Under the pieces are notes generated by a model. It was given only the letters and a program-made list of their open reading frames with translations, ran no database searches and had not been told where the DNA came from. 64,000 nucleotides of DNA from contig NZ_CP106753.1 in NCBI RefSeq assembly GCF_025642115.1, forward strand, positions 3,221,001-3,285,000, given 5' to 3'. Every line of letters begins with the position of its first letter. The first letter of the stretch is position 1. Both the position numbers and the translations under genes were made by a program. Shown here one piece after another: positions 1-9,202 of the stretch. The DNA is from Chitiniphilus purpureus (GTDB lineage Bacteria; Pseudomonadota; Gammaproteobacteria; Burkholderiales; Chitinibacteraceae).

Positions 1-194
1 GCCATGGCGGCTTCCGGCCCGCTCAGCACCGGCATCATCATGTCCATCAGCACCAGGTCCGGACGCTCTTGCCGCCAGACCTGGACCGCTTCCGCGCCGT
101 CGCGCGCAATGACGGCCATATGGCCCAGGGCTTCGACGAAACGGGAAATCAGCAACAGGACTGCTTCGGTATCGTCGACAACCAGGATTTTCAT
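1..194 (-). CDS. Response regulator, N-terminal part (truncated by window edge)
   Basis: The minus strand from 194 encodes a receiver domain beginning MKILVVDDTEAV, with the acidic pair D7/D8 and the phospho-acceptor in LVLMDMMMP. Only about 64 residues are present; the rest lies beyond position 1, so the output domain is unknown. It sits 13 bp downstream of a STAS-domain gene on the same strand. That pairing is typical of partner-switching modules in which a receiver is fused to a PP2C-type phosphatase, but this is inference. No strong ribosome-binding site is visible before the ATG. Confidence 0.85.
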   Translation of the reverse strand, partial: MKILVVDDTEAVLLLISRFVEALGHMAVIARDGAEAVQVWRQERPDLVLMDMMMPVLSGPEAAM

Positions 195-207
195 GCCAGG
201 GGAATAA

Positions 208-513
208 TCAGCGAATGGTAAAGATCTTGCCGAAGCAGGCGATTTCCAGAACTTGCTTGACCGTATCGCGGCAATTCACCAGCGCGAGGCTCTTGTTGGC
301 CACGCCGATTTTTTCCTTGAGAAGCAACAGCATGCCCAGCGCCGAGCTGTCCAGATAATTGACGTTCTGAAAATCGACCAGCACTTCCTTCACCGAAGGA
401 TTGGCGATCAATGTCTCACAGACCTGGCGAAATTCCCGGTGCGCGCTGAAGTCGAACTGCCCGGACAAAATAACGCGGCCCACATCCCCTTCGATCTCAA
501 CGGTAGGCGTCAT
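208..513 (-). CDS. STAS-domain protein (anti-sigma factor antagonist family)
   Basis: A 101-residue single STAS domain. The motif NYLDSSALGMLLLL at about 52-65 matches the phosphorylation loop of SpoIIAA/RsbV-type antagonists, with S56 or S57 as the candidate phosphoserine. Such proteins are toggled by a kinase and a PP2C phosphatase and bind an anti-sigma-like partner. The downstream receiver gene and the upstream histidine kinase gene are on the same strand, suggesting one signalling operon. An AAGAGG lies about 11 bp before the ATG. The target regulator is not in the window. Confidence 0.85.
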   Translation of the reverse strand: MTPTVEIEGDVGRVILSGQFDFSAHREFRQVCETLIANPSVKEVLVDFQNVNYLDSSALGMLLLLKEKIGVANKSLALVNCRDTVKQVLEIACFGKIFTIR

Positions 514-568
514 AAGGAAATCGACCTCTTAGTAATTGTTGCCAAATTGCCGTAATCCATAATTAACT

Positions 569-596
569 GACGCAGCCCTTAAGGGCTTCCGGCGTC
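569..596. repeat. Imperfect stem-loop between kinase and STAS genes
   Basis: An AGCCC / GGGCT stem with a TTAA loop is flanked by GACGC and GCGTC, giving an interrupted ten-pair hairpin just after the stop codon of the kinase gene. There is no T-run on either side, so it may be an RNA-stability or processing element rather than an intrinsic terminator. Confidence 0.35.
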
Positions 597-597
597 C

Positions 598-1794
598 TCA
601 TACCTTAGATGCCCCGGCCAGCCGTGGCAACCGCAGCATAAACTCGCTGCCCTCGCCGGGCGAGGAGGTCGCCTCCACAGTCCCGCCGAACTGTGACACC
701 AGATTTTGCACGATAGCAAGCCCCAGCCCGGTTCCTTCCTTGCGTGTGGTGAAAAAAGGCTCGAACAGGCGCTCCAGCACCTCAGGCCCCATCCCTGCCC
801 CGGTGTCGCGCACCGTCACCACGGCCTGCCCGTCGTCGCAGGCCAGACTGACCATGATTGTGCCTCCGCTTTGCGTAGCATGCATAGCATTGTCAAGAAG
901 ATTGAGGACGACACCCTGAAGTTCCTTTCTATTGACCATGGCAAGTATTGCATGTCCAGGAAGCGAGCAAATCAGTTGCAGCCCTGCGGCCTCCAGTTGC
1001 GGCTGCATGGTCTGCACCGCCTCCTGGATGCATGAGGTCAGATCGCATGATTCCAACGGCAATGCCTGGCCGCGCACGAACCGCAACATGTTCTGTATCA
1101 GCGATTCAAGGTGGCGTAACCGTGCCAGCGACTTTTGCGCGAAGCGGATCCTGTCCGGCTCGGGCAGCTGGGGCTTGGTGAGATTGGCGCTATAGAGCAG
1201 CGCCGTCGCAAGCGGCGTACGCAGCTGATGGGCAAGCCCGGCGGCCATTTCCCCCATCGCGGCAAGCCGCTTGTGATGTGCAAGATCCTGTTGCAGGTTC
1301 CAGCTCTCGGTCAGATCGTGCACAAGGACGATGCGATGTGTCTCCTGAGGCATGTCCCCATAGCTGAGATTCAACTGCAGCACACCGTCGGCATGGTGGT
1401 GGCGCCACAGGTCGGATACGGTGTCCAGCTCCAGCTGCTCGCGGCTGAATTGCTCCCAATCCATGCCTTCGCACAATGGCGCCAACAGGCGATGGGCGGC
1501 CGGATTCATCGCGATCACCTTTCCCACGCCATCGATCTCGACCACCCCTGCCGGCAGATTTGCCAGCAATAGCGAAAGGCGGCGCGAAAGCGCTGCTTTT
1601 TCCTCCAACTCGCGGCGCAGGTTGCCATTGGCGATCTCCAACTGCCGCGTGAGCGACTCCACCTGCAATTGCAGTTCAGAGTAAGCTTCTGTCAGCTGTT
1701 CGGAAGCAACGGTGAATAGCGAAAAAGCCGTTTCCAGCTCTTTTGGATCAATCCCCGGCGGTTGTTCGGCCAATTCCCGCACTCCTTGTAGCAT
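598..1794 (-). CDS. Sensor histidine kinase, FleS/FlrB-like
   Basis: 398 residues, no membrane segment. An N-terminal coiled coil (about 30-72) leads into a PAS-like domain (about 75-165), then a HisKA domain with the phospho-accepting H189 in GLAHQLRTPLATALLYSANL, and an HATPase domain with the N box (LLDNAMHAT) and G boxes (DTGAGMG, GTGLGLAI). The H-box wording closely resembles the flagellar kinases FleS and FlrB, and the gene is divergent from a chemotaxis cluster. No FleR/FlrC-type sigma-54 activator is present; the downstream receiver gene begins differently. The ATG at 1794 is preceded only by a weak AAAGAA. A TATAAT lies on the minus strand at 1807-1812, very close to the start. Confidence 0.85.
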   Translation of the reverse strand: MLQGVRELAEQPPGIDPKELETAFSLFTVASEQLTEAYSELQLQVESLTRQLEIANGNLRRELEEKAALSRRLSLLLANLPAGVVEIDGVGKVIAMNPAAHRLLAPLCEGMDWEQFSREQLELDTVSDLWRHHHADGVLQLNLSYGDMPQETHRIVLVHDLTESWNLQQDLAHHKRLAAMGEMAAGLAHQLRTPLATALLYSANLTKPQLPEPDRIRFAQKSLARLRHLESLIQNMLRFVRGQALPLESCDLTSCIQEAVQTMQPQLEAAGLQLICSLPGHAILAMVNRKELQGVVLNLLDNAMHATQSGGTIMVSLACDDGQAVVTVRDTGAGMGPEVLERLFEPFFTTRKEGTGLGLAIVQNLVSQFGGTVEATSSPGEGSEFMLRLPRLAGASKV

Positions 1795-1988
1795 CGGTTC
1801 TTTTGCATTATAAAGAGCCTTAATCCCGCATCCAGCTTGGTTTTGCGGACTCTATTTAGGGTTTCGAGCAATTGACTGCGACTTGACCGCCAGCCCATCC
1901 TGACAACCTATGCGTGCTGGAATCGCGTCATCAGTATCCACTCAATCCTTACCGGCCATCCATCGGCCATGTGTTCTGGAGTCGCATC

Positions 1989-2939
1989 GTGTCTGATCTT
2001 CTGAAAACCATCGATGCCCGAACCAAGCTCGCCGGCACCAACAAGCTTGAGATCCTGCTGTTCACCCTGGGGGTGGATCAACGTTCCGGCCGGCGTGAGA
2101 ACTTTGGCATCAACGTGTTCAAGGTGCGCGAAGTGATGCGCACGCCCGATATCACGCAAGCGCCGGAAATGCCTTCGTCGGTCGAAGGCATGGTCAGCCT
2201 GCGCGGCGTGCTGGTGCCAGTGGTCGACCTTGCCAAGTATGCCGGCGTCAGCAGCGACACCCGTCCCGGGATCATGATCGTCACCGAGTATAACGGCCAT
2301 ACCCAGGGCTTCCTGGTCGAGGCGGTCGACACGATCCTGCGGCTGGACTGGTCTTCGATGCGCGTGCCGCCCGATATGCTGCTCACCCAGATGGGCGGCC
2401 TTGTCACTGCGGTGACCGAGCTTGAGAACGGCAAGCTGGTGATGATGCTCGACGTGGAAAAGGTGCTGGCCGAGACCACCCAGACCGCCGACGACATCGA
2501 TACCTCGCTGGTGGTGCAGAACCGCAATTTCTCGGAAAAGAACATCTTCTTCGCGGACGATTCGACCGTCGCACGCCGCCAGATCAGCCAGACGCTCGAT
2601 GCGATGGGCGTGCGCTATCAGTATGCGATCAACGGCAAGCGCGCCTGGGATGAGCTGCAGCGCATCGCGCAATCGGCGGCGCTGCAGGGCAAGGAGGTCC
2701 GGGACTTGGTGCACCTGCTGCTCACCGACGTCGAAATGCCCGAGATGGACGGATACATGCTCACCAAGCTGCTCAAAAGCGATCCGCGCTTTGCCGGGAT
2801 TCCGGTGCTGATGCATTCGTCGCTCTCCGGCGCCTCCAACCAGAAGCTTGGGCAGTCGGTGGGCGTGGATGGCTATGTGTCCAAGTTCGAGCCGCACAAG
2901 CTGTCCCAGATGATCGCGAGCTTCCTGCTCAAGGAATGA
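1989..2939 (+). CDS. cheV: Chemotaxis coupling protein CheV (first copy)
   Basis: 316 residues: a CheW-like domain (about 15-165) joined to a receiver domain (about 183-312) with D190/D191, phospho-acceptor D247 in LLTDVEMPEMDG, S277/S278 and K299. CheV couples receptors to CheA and can be phosphorylated by it. I place the start at a GTG because GGAG (1978-1981) sits seven bases upstream and the N-terminus then aligns with the second cheV; an in-frame ATG at 1914 would add 25 unrelated residues. It is the first gene of the plus-strand cluster and is divergent from the kinase gene. Confidence 0.93.
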   Translation: MSDLLKTIDARTKLAGTNKLEILLFTLGVDQRSGRRENFGINVFKVREVMRTPDITQAPEMPSSVEGMVSLRGVLVPVVDLAKYAGVSSDTRPGIMIVTEYNGHTQGFLVEAVDTILRLDWSSMRVPPDMLLTQMGGLVTAVTELENGKLVMMLDVEKVLAETTQTADDIDTSLVVQNRNFSEKNIFFADDSTVARRQISQTLDAMGVRYQYAINGKRAWDELQRIAQSAALQGKEVRDLVHLLLTDVEMPEMDGYMLTKLLKSDPRFAGIPVLMHSSLSGASNQKLGQSVGVDGYVSKFEPHKLSQMIASFLLKE

Positions 2940-2985
2940 ATGCCGCCAGCCTGCCAACCAAGCCACATTCAAGAGCGTGACCATC

Positions 2986-3915
2986 ATGCAAGCCAATCTG
3001 CTCGAAAGCGTGGATGCCCGCACCAAACTGGCGGGCTCCAACAAGATGGAAATCCTGCTGTTCTCGCTGGGCACCCGCGAGATCTTCGGCATCAATGTCT
3101 TCAAGGTACGCGAAGTTTCGCAGACCCCGAAGATCACCAAGACGCCCAATATGCCGCTGGGTGTGGAAGGGGTGATCTCGCTGCGGGGCAATATCATTCC
3201 GGTGATCTCGCTCTCGAAGTTTGTCGCCACGCAGGAAAAGCCATCCAGCGACGCCAACAGCACGATGATCGTCACCGAATTCTCCAAGCATACCCAGGCC
3301 TTTCTCGTGCATGAGGTGGACCGGATCATCCGAGTGGATTGGGACAAGGTGCGCGCCCCGGAAGCGATGCTGGCCGGCAACCAGGCACTGATCACGGCGC
3401 TGACGGAGCTGCCGGACGGCAAGCTCGTCTCCATCCTGGACGTGGAGCAGATCCTTTCCAGCGTGATCGGCGAACCGGTGATACCCGACCTGCCGAGCAC
3501 CCATGTCAACCCCGAGTCGTTCATGTTCTTCGTCGACGATTCGATGGTGGCGAGAAAAGAGATCGTCAGCGTGCTCGACAAGATCGGCATCAAGTACTAC
3601 CAGGCCAACAACGGCAAGGAAGCCTGGGACAAGCTGCAGAACCTGGCCAACCGCGCAGTCCACGACGGCGAGCTGCTCAAGGAAAAGCTCAAGATGATCC
3701 TGGTGGATGCCGAAATGCCGGAGATGGATGGCTACGTGCTCACCAAACACATCAAATCCGATCACCGCTTCAGTGGTATTCCGGTGGTCATGCATTCCTC
3801 CCTGTCTTCCAACGCCAATCGGGCCATGGGTGCGAGCGTCGGCGTCGATGCTTATGTGGCAAAATTCGACCCCGTAATCCTTGCCGACACCGTGACGCCG
3901 TACGTTGTCAGCTAG
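2986..3915 (+). CDS. cheV: Chemotaxis coupling protein CheV (second copy)
   Basis: 309 residues with the same CheW-receiver layout as the preceding gene: receiver residues D184/D185, phospho-acceptor D241 in ILVDAEMPEMDG, and K293. The two share motifs such as DARTKLAG, EILLF, FGINVFKVREV and MHSSLS, so they are tandem paralogues. Start chosen at ATG 2986, about ten bases after AAGAG (2971-2975); a GTG at 2977 is too close to that site. No cheW is present in the window, so CheV copies may be the local couplers. Confidence 0.92.
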   Translation: MQANLLESVDARTKLAGSNKMEILLFSLGTREIFGINVFKVREVSQTPKITKTPNMPLGVEGVISLRGNIIPVISLSKFVATQEKPSSDANSTMIVTEFSKHTQAFLVHEVDRIIRVDWDKVRAPEAMLAGNQALITALTELPDGKLVSILDVEQILSSVIGEPVIPDLPSTHVNPESFMFFVDDSMVARKEIVSVLDKIGIKYYQANNGKEAWDKLQNLANRAVHDGELLKEKLKMILVDAEMPEMDGYVLTKHIKSDHRFSGIPVVMHSSLSSNANRAMGASVGVDAYVAKFDPVILADTVTPYVVS

Positions 3916-3968
3916 CATAAAACCGATTCAAGTCGCGCGCTTCGGGCGCGTGGATGGAGTTCCAAGAT

Positions 3969-4358
3969 ATGGCAGATAACAATATGCGTTTTCTCGTGGT
4001 GGACGATTTTTCCACCATGCGTCGCATCGTCCGCAACCTCCTGAAGGAACTTGGCTTCTCCAATGTGGAAGAAGCCGAGGATGGGCAGGTTGCGCTGCAC
4101 AAGCTGAAAAACACGCCCTACGACTTTGTCGTGACCGACTGGAACATGCCGAACATGACCGGCATCGAATTGCTGCGGGCGATCCGCGGTGATGCGCAGC
4201 TCAAGCACCTTCCGGTATTGATGGTTACGGCCGAGGCCAAGAAAGAGAACATCATCGAGGCCGCGACCGCAGGCGCCTCCGGCTATATTGTCAAGCCGTT
4301 CACCGCAGCGACCCTCGACGAGAAGCTCAAGAAGATCTTCTCGAACCTGAATAAGTAA
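3969..4358 (+). CDS. cheY: Chemotaxis response regulator CheY
   Basis: 129 residues, a stand-alone receiver with D12/D13, phospho-acceptor D57 in [13 protein letters not shown]87 in LMVTAEA and K109 in [11 protein letters not shown]. Phospho-CheY binds the flagellar switch (FliM) and alters rotation. Start at ATG 3969 with GGAG at 3956-3959 nine bases upstream; this gives the standard CheY length, whereas ATG 3954 would overlap the ribosome-binding site. It lies between cheV and cheZ in the same direction. Confidence 0.96.
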   Translation: MADNNMRFLVVDDFSTMRRIVRNLLKELGFSNVEEAEDGQVALHKLKNTPYDFVVTDWNMPNMTGIELLRAIRGDAQLKHLPVLMVTAEAKKENIIEAATAGASGYIVKPFTAATLDEKLKKIFSNLNK

Positions 4359-4387
4359 AGCAGCAGCAAGGCTCAAGGAGGCCGCAC

Positions 4388-5155
4388 GTGAGCGATCAAG
4401 CCCTCAACAGCGGAGATTCCGCCGAACTCGAAGCCCTGTTCGACAGCATCGTGCAGGCACAGCACGAGGACGACCCACCGGCGTCCGGGACACCGGGGAC
4501 GACGGCGCAGGCAGCGACTCCGGCAAGGAGCGGAAGCGTGGAAGAGCTTTCCGAACCTGCCCGTACGATGTTCTCGCAAATCGGGCAACTCACGCGCAAG
4601 CTGCACGATACGCTGCGCGAGCTGGGGCTCGACAAGTCGCTGGAACAGGCGGTTTCGCAGATCCCGGATGCGCGTGACCGCCTCAGCTACGTGGCGACGA
4701 TGACCGAGCAGGCGGCCGAGCGCACGCTGAATGCGCTGGACGCAGCCCGGCCATTGCAGGACCAGATCGCCAACGGCTCACGTGCGCTGAGCGCCGATTG
4801 GGACAAACTGTTCGCCAACCAGCTGTCAGTCGAGGAATTCAAGGCCCTGGTGCAAAGAACGCGGCAACACCTCAAGACATCGGTTGAACAATCCGACCAG
4901 ATCAACAGCCAGATGCTGGAGATCATGATGGCCCAGGACTTCCAGGATCTGACGGGCCAGGTGATCAAGAAAGTGCTGCTGATGGCCAAGGACATGGAAA
5001 GCCAGCTGCTGGAATTCCTGCTTGCCTTCTCGCCACAGGGAACGCGGCACGACGATGGCCTGCTGGCAGGCCCGGTGATCAATGCGGAGGGCCGTACCGA
5101 TGTGGTGACGAGCCAGGAGCAGGTCGACGATCTGCTTGAAAGCCTGGGTTTTTGA
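4388..5155 (+). CDS. cheZ: CheY-P phosphatase CheZ
   Basis: 255 residues starting at GTG 4388, with AAGGAGG at 4375-4381. The catalytic segment MAQDFQDLTGQVIKK contains D187 and Q191, equivalent to D143/Q147 of enterobacterial CheZ, which speed up CheY dephosphorylation. The C-terminal peptide QVDDLLESLGF is the conserved CheY-binding helix. The N-terminal 55 residues are low-complexity and Pro/Ala-rich. The gene is 29 bp after cheY and 49 bp before cheA. Confidence 0.95.
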   Translation: MSDQALNSGDSAELEALFDSIVQAQHEDDPPASGTPGTTAQAATPARSGSVEELSEPARTMFSQIGQLTRKLHDTLRELGLDKSLEQAVSQIPDARDRLSYVATMTEQAAERTLNALDAARPLQDQIANGSRALSADWDKLFANQLSVEEFKALVQRTRQHLKTSVEQSDQINSQMLEIMMAQDFQDLTGQVIKKVLLMAKDMESQLLEFLLAFSPQGTRHDDGLLAGPVINAEGRTDVVTSQEQVDDLLESLGF

Positions 5156-5204
5156 TCGAACAGCCACAATACTGGATGTACGGGATGCGCGTACGGAGGC
5201 CAAG

Positions 5205-7058
5205 ATGAGTGACTTTGCCGGCATGGAAGAGTTGCTGCAGGATTTTCTGACCGAAGCGTCGGACCTCTTGTCGGAAGTCGACAACAAGCTGGTCGAGCTG
5301 GAAAAGCGTCCGGACGACAAGAACCTGCTCAACGACATCTTCCGCGGGTTCCATACCATCAAGGGGGGCGCCGGGTTTCTCAATGTCGACGCCATGGTGA
5401 GCCTGTGCCACCGGACCGAGAATCTGTTCGACAAGTTGCGCAACGGCGAGCTCAAGCTCACGCCCGAGATCATGGACAGCATCCTTGCCGCCACCGGCGT
5501 GGTGCGTGAGATGTTCGGTGCCCTGACCCAGGGACGTGTGCCGCAGCCGGCACAGCCCGAGCTGATCGCTGAACTGGATGCCGTGCTGCAGGGGCAGGTT
5601 CCAGCCGCCCCGGTGTCGGCAGCACCCGTTCCCGCGGCGCCGTCCCCAGCGCCGGCCGCCGGCGAGCCCGACTGGCCGGGCCTCTACAATGCGTTGCTCG
5701 ATCACACGTCAGCCACCCCGCAGACGGCGCTGGAGACGGCACCGGTGCAATTGCCTGCCGCAAGCGAATCGGCGCAGGGCCTGCGCCCTGCCACGCCGGT
5801 CAAGAGCACCCCTGCGCCCTCGCAGCAGCTCTCATCCGCCACCCAGGAAACCACGATACGCATCGATACGGTCCGGCTTGACCAGGTGCTCAATCTTTCC
5901 GGCGAGATCGGCCTCACCAAGAACCGGCTGACCACGCTGCGTTCCGACATCATGTCGGGCAAGATGGATTCGTCCACGCTGAAGGCGATGGATGAGGCAA
6001 TCAGCCAGCTCGACCTACTGGTCAGCGATCTGCAGAACGCGGTGATGAAGACGCGCATGCAGCCGATCGGCCGGCTGTTCCAGAAATACCCACGCTTGGC
6101 CCGCGATCTGGCCCGGCAGTTGGGCAAGGATGTGGAACTTGTCATCAGCGGTGAGGAAACCGAGCTTGACAAGACCATGATCGAAGACCTGAACGACCCG
6201 CTGGTGCACCTGGTGCGCAATGCGGTCGATCATGGCGTCGAAACCACCGAGGAACGCGTGGCGACCGGCAAGCCGGCCAAGGCGGTGGTCGAACTGTCTG
6301 CCACCCAGGTGGGCGACCATATCCTGATCGAGATCACCGACGATGGCCGTGGCATGCGCCCCGATGTCATCCGCAAGAAGGCAGTCGAGAAGGGCCTGAT
6401 CGACATCGAGAGCGCCAACAGTCTTGATGACAAGCAGAGCCTGCAACTGATCTTCCTGCCCGGCTTTTCGACCAAGGACCAGATTTCCAGCGTATCCGGC
6501 CGTGGCGTCGGCATGGATGTGGTCAAGACCAATATCCAGAAGCTCAACGGCCGGATCGACATCCAGTCGGTGGCCGGTGAAGGATCGCGCTTCTCGATCT
6601 CGCTGCCGCTTACGCTGGCCATCCTGCCGGTACTGGTGGTCAAGGTGTGCAACCAGCCTTTCGCCGTGCCGCTGGCCATGGTGCGCGAGATCATCACCAT
6701 CCGCAGCGAACAGGTCCAGGAGGTATCCGGGCGCGCCACCATCGTGGTGCGCGACGAGATCCTGCCGGTGAAGTCGCTGGCCGCGCTGATCGGCTGGCAG
6801 GAAACCCAGGTGCCCCTGTTCGGCGTGCTGATGCAGTCGGCCGAGCACTCCTTCATCCTGGCCGTGGACAGCTTCGTCGGCCGCGACGATGTGGTGATCA
6901 AACCACTGCAGAACATCCGCCCACGCGGCGTGGCCGGCGCCACGCTGTCCGGAGACGGGTCGGTGGTGCTGGTACTGGATATGGAGGACCTGCTTTCGTC
7001 GTCCAATGCGGATACTTCGGCAGTGAAGACTTCGCGCCTGACCGAACCGGCAGCTTGA
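5205..7058 (+). CDS. cheA: Chemotaxis histidine kinase CheA
   Basis: 617 residues. P1 (Hpt) domain with H50 in FRGFHTIKGGAGF; then about 100 residues of Ala/Pro-rich linker; P3 dimerisation region starting near IRIDTVRLDQVLNLSGEIGL; P4 ATPase with the N box (HLVRNAVDHG), G1 (DDGRGM), F (PGFSTKD) and G2 (GRGVGMDVV) motifs; and a C-terminal CheW-like P5. No globular P2 (CheY-binding) domain is apparent between P1 and P3. Start chosen at ATG 5205, with GGAGG five bases upstream; an in-frame ATG at 5136 would overlap cheZ. Expected at the receptor array, phosphorylating CheY and both CheV proteins. Confidence 0.95.
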   Translation: MSDFAGMEELLQDFLTEASDLLSEVDNKLVELEKRPDDKNLLNDIFRGFHTIKGGAGFLNVDAMVSLCHRTENLFDKLRNGELKLTPEIMDSILAATGVVREMFGALTQGRVPQPAQPELIAELDAVLQGQVPAAPVSAAPVPAAPSPAPAAGEPDWPGLYNALLDHTSATPQTALETAPVQLPAASESAQGLRPATPVKSTPAPSQQLSSATQETTIRIDTVRLDQVLNLSGEIGLTKNRLTTLRSDIMSGKMDSSTLKAMDEAISQLDLLVSDLQNAVMKTRMQPIGRLFQKYPRLARDLARQLGKDVELVISGEETELDKTMIEDLNDPLVHLVRNAVDHGVETTEERVATGKPAKAVVELSATQVGDHILIEITDDGRGMRPDVIRKKAVEKGLIDIESANSLDDKQSLQLIFLPGFSTKDQISSVSGRGVGMDVVKTNIQKLNGRIDIQSVAGEGSRFSISLPLTLAILPVLVVKVCNQPFAVPLAMVREIITIRSEQVQEVSGRATIVVRDEILPVKSLAALIGWQETQVPLFGVLMQSAEHSFILAVDSFVGRDDVVIKPLQNIRPRGVAGATLSGDGSVVLVLDMEDLLSSSNADTSAVKTSRLTEPAA

Positions 7059-7137
7059 AATAACGAGATAAGCACCGGGGTGATGCTGCCCGCTTGCCCC
7101 TGAAACCACGCCATCGCACCGCCCGCAGGATTCGAAG

Positions 7138-8358
7138 ATGACGCAAGAACACGCCTATATCGGCCGCCAGCCCATACTCAACCGACAGCAACAGATCATT
7201 GGCTATGAATTGCTGTTCCGCCTGGACAAGCAGGCCACCACCGCCGAGTTCTCCAGCGACATGCAGGCCGGCACCAATGTGCTGGTCAACACCATCTCCA
7301 ACATGGGTACCGACTGGCTGGTCGGCAGCAAGCTCGCCTTCATCAACGTGGCCGAGTCCATGCTGGAGAGCAACTTCCTGGAACTGCTGCACCCTCAACG
7401 GGTGGTGCTTGAAATCGTCGAGACCACCTCGGCCACGCCCGAGCTCTTGACCCGCATCAAGGACCTGCGCAACCAGGGGTTCGGGATCGCGCTCGACGAT
7501 TTCGTGCTGGCCCAGCACACACTGCCGTTCATGGAGTTCGCCAACTACATCAAGCTTGATATCCAGCTGTTGGGCCTGCCACAGGTGCCAACGCTGTCCA
7601 AGGAGCTGCGCAAGTACCCGGTGCTGCAGGTGGCCGAAAAGGTCGAGACCAAGGATGAATTCAAGCAGTGCCTCGACATCGGGCTTGACTGCTTCCAGGG
7701 CTTCTACTTTGCGCACCCGGAAACCCTGTCGGCCAAGGTGATCAATCCGAGTTATGCCAATATCCTCAACCTGCTGAACATGCTGCGCAACAACGCAGAG
7801 ATCCGCGAGATCGAGAATGCGCTCAAGCGGGATGTGGCGCTGTCATTCAAGTTGCTGCGCTACATCAATTCGGTCGGCTTTGGGCTGTCGTGCGAGATCC
7901 AGTCCTTCCGCCACGCAGTGACCATCCTTGGCTACCAGAAACTGTATCGCTGGTTGACGTTGCTGCTGGTGACCGCCGGGGCGGAAAGCGGGTCGCCCCC
8001 TGCCCTCTTGAAGACCGCAGTCACCCGCGGTCGTCTGGTGGAGCTGCTCGGCAGCCATCTGCTGGATGGCCAGGACCGCGACAATCTCTTCATCGTGGGC
8101 ATGTTCTCGCTGCTGGATGTGCTGCTCGACATGCCGATGGACCGCATCATGGAAACGCTGATCCTGCCCGACAGCATCAGCGATGCGTTGTTGGCACGCA
8201 GCGGCATCTACGGGCCGTTCCTGGAACTGGCCGAGGCCTGCGAGGACCCGGATATGAGCGAGGTGCCACGACTGTGCGAGCAGCTGCAGATCACGCCGGA
8301 AATGCTCAACCGCGCGCATGTGCAATCGCTGGCCTGGGTCGAGGAGCTGGGCGTCTAG
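7138..8358 (+). CDS. EAL-like / HDOD signalling protein (YuxH type)
   Basis: 406 residues: an N-terminal EAL-like domain (about 1-200) and a C-terminal HDOD domain (about 205-400). EAL features are altered: YELLFR replaces EALLR and DDFV replaces DDFG, as in YuxH-family proteins, so c-di-GMP hydrolysis is doubtful although binding is possible. The glutamates in LEIVETT, the lysine in YIKLD and QGFYF remain. An AGGA lies seven bases before the ATG. It follows cheA by 79 bp and precedes a terminator, so it is probably the last gene of the chemotaxis transcript. Confidence 0.85.
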   Translation: MTQEHAYIGRQPILNRQQQIIGYELLFRLDKQATTAEFSSDMQAGTNVLVNTISNMGTDWLVGSKLAFINVAESMLESNFLELLHPQRVVLEIVETTSATPELLTRIKDLRNQGFGIALDDFVLAQHTLPFMEFANYIKLDIQLLGLPQVPTLSKELRKYPVLQVAEKVETKDEFKQCLDIGLDCFQGFYFAHPETLSAKVINPSYANILNLLNMLRNNAEIREIENALKRDVALSFKLLRYINSVGFGLSCEIQSFRHAVTILGYQKLYRWLTLLLVTAGAESGSPPALLKTAVTRGRLVELLGSHLLDGQDRDNLFIVGMFSLLDVLLDMPMDRIMETLILPDSISDALLARSGIYGPFLELAEACEDPDMSEVPRLCEQLQITPEMLNRAHVQSLAWVEELGV

Positions 8359-8394
8359 GAACGCAGCGCCTGGCCACATCGGCTGCTCCCAAAC

Positions 8395-8421
8395 AAAAAC
8401 CCCGCCGCGGCGGGGTTTTTG
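8395..8421. terminator. Intrinsic terminator shared by convergent genes
   Basis: A perfect CCCCGCC / GGCGGGG dyad preceded by AAAAA and followed by TTTTT. The A-run and T-run on either side let it work in both directions: for the chemotaxis cluster (plus) and the lipoprotein gene (minus). Confidence 0.85.
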
Positions 8422-8443
8422 TTGAATTGAATCAAGGCTGGCC

Positions 8444-9076
8444 TCAGTTGGCGAACTGCGTGGTCTCCACCACGTTCCAGCCCTTGCCGCGCCCTTCCAC
8501 ATCGTTCTTCAGCTGCGCATCGCCGACCTTGGTCACGATCTCGGCAAACTTGGGATACTGCGCCAGGATGTCCGGGTTGGTCTGCCAGCCCGCGGGATTG
8601 GCCACCTTGTAGGTGTAGGTGACGGTATGCCGCTGGTAGTTGGCGGTCTGCTCGGCCACCTTGTCCTCGACCACCTTGTCCACTTCCAGCGTGCCGCTGC
8701 AGAAACCGGGACCGGCAGGCTCGGTCAGACCGGTGTAGTAATTGGTGCCTTCCTCGGTCACGTTGAACTGCACCTTGCCGGCCTCACCTTCCACCGGTGC
8801 CACCTTGACGAGTCCGGCCTTGACCAGCGCGGCGAGTTGCGCGCCATTGGGTTCGGTCAGCGCTTCATACTTTTCGTCGACCGGATCGCCAAAGCGCACC
8901 GGCACCGGAATGCAGGTCTTTTCAGCAGTGCTGAGGTATCCGTTGATCGAACTGATGAGTTCCTTCTGATCCACCGCCGCTTTGGGTGCCTCATCACCGC
9001 TTTTGCCGCAACCGGCCAAGCCCAGCGCGCCCAGGGCGGCGATCAAGGCCAATGTCTTCGTCGTCCACATTTGCAT
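8444..9076 (-). CDS. Lipoprotein of unknown function
   Basis: 210 residues. The N-terminus MQMWTTKTLALIAALGALGL ends in a lipobox LAGC, making Cys23 the predicted lipidated residue; the mature protein is rich in Glu/Lys/Val, with two more cysteines (in KTCIPV and GFCSGT) that could pair. Start placed at ATG 9076 because GAGGA lies just upstream and the longer reading would bury the signal peptide. I do not recognise the family. It stands alone between the chemotaxis cluster and msrB; the membrane in which it sits cannot be told. Confidence 0.8.
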   Translation of the reverse strand: MQMWTTKTLALIAALGALGLAGCGKSGDEAPKAAVDQKELISSINGYLSTAEKTCIPVPVRFGDPVDEKYEALTEPNGAQLAALVKAGLVKVAPVEGEAGKVQFNVTEEGTNYYTGLTEPAGPGFCSGTLEVDKVVEDKVAEQTANYQRHTVTYTYKVANPAGWQTNPDILAQYPKFAEIVTKVGDAQLKNDVEGRGKGWNVVETTQFAN

Positions 9077-9202
9077 CGGGGGTCCTCTCCAAGTAAGCGT
9101 GCATGGCGCACCAAGCAACAGGGCAATAGAGGATAACATCGACGCTGGGCGATGACACCAGGGCGACCCCATAAACTTACAATTTAATCTGACGTACGCA
9201 GC

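Noticed and set aside
1914..1988. Longer reading of the first cheV from ATG 1914
   Set aside because: The extra residues have no counterpart in the second cheV, and GGAG precedes GTG 1989 at good spacing.
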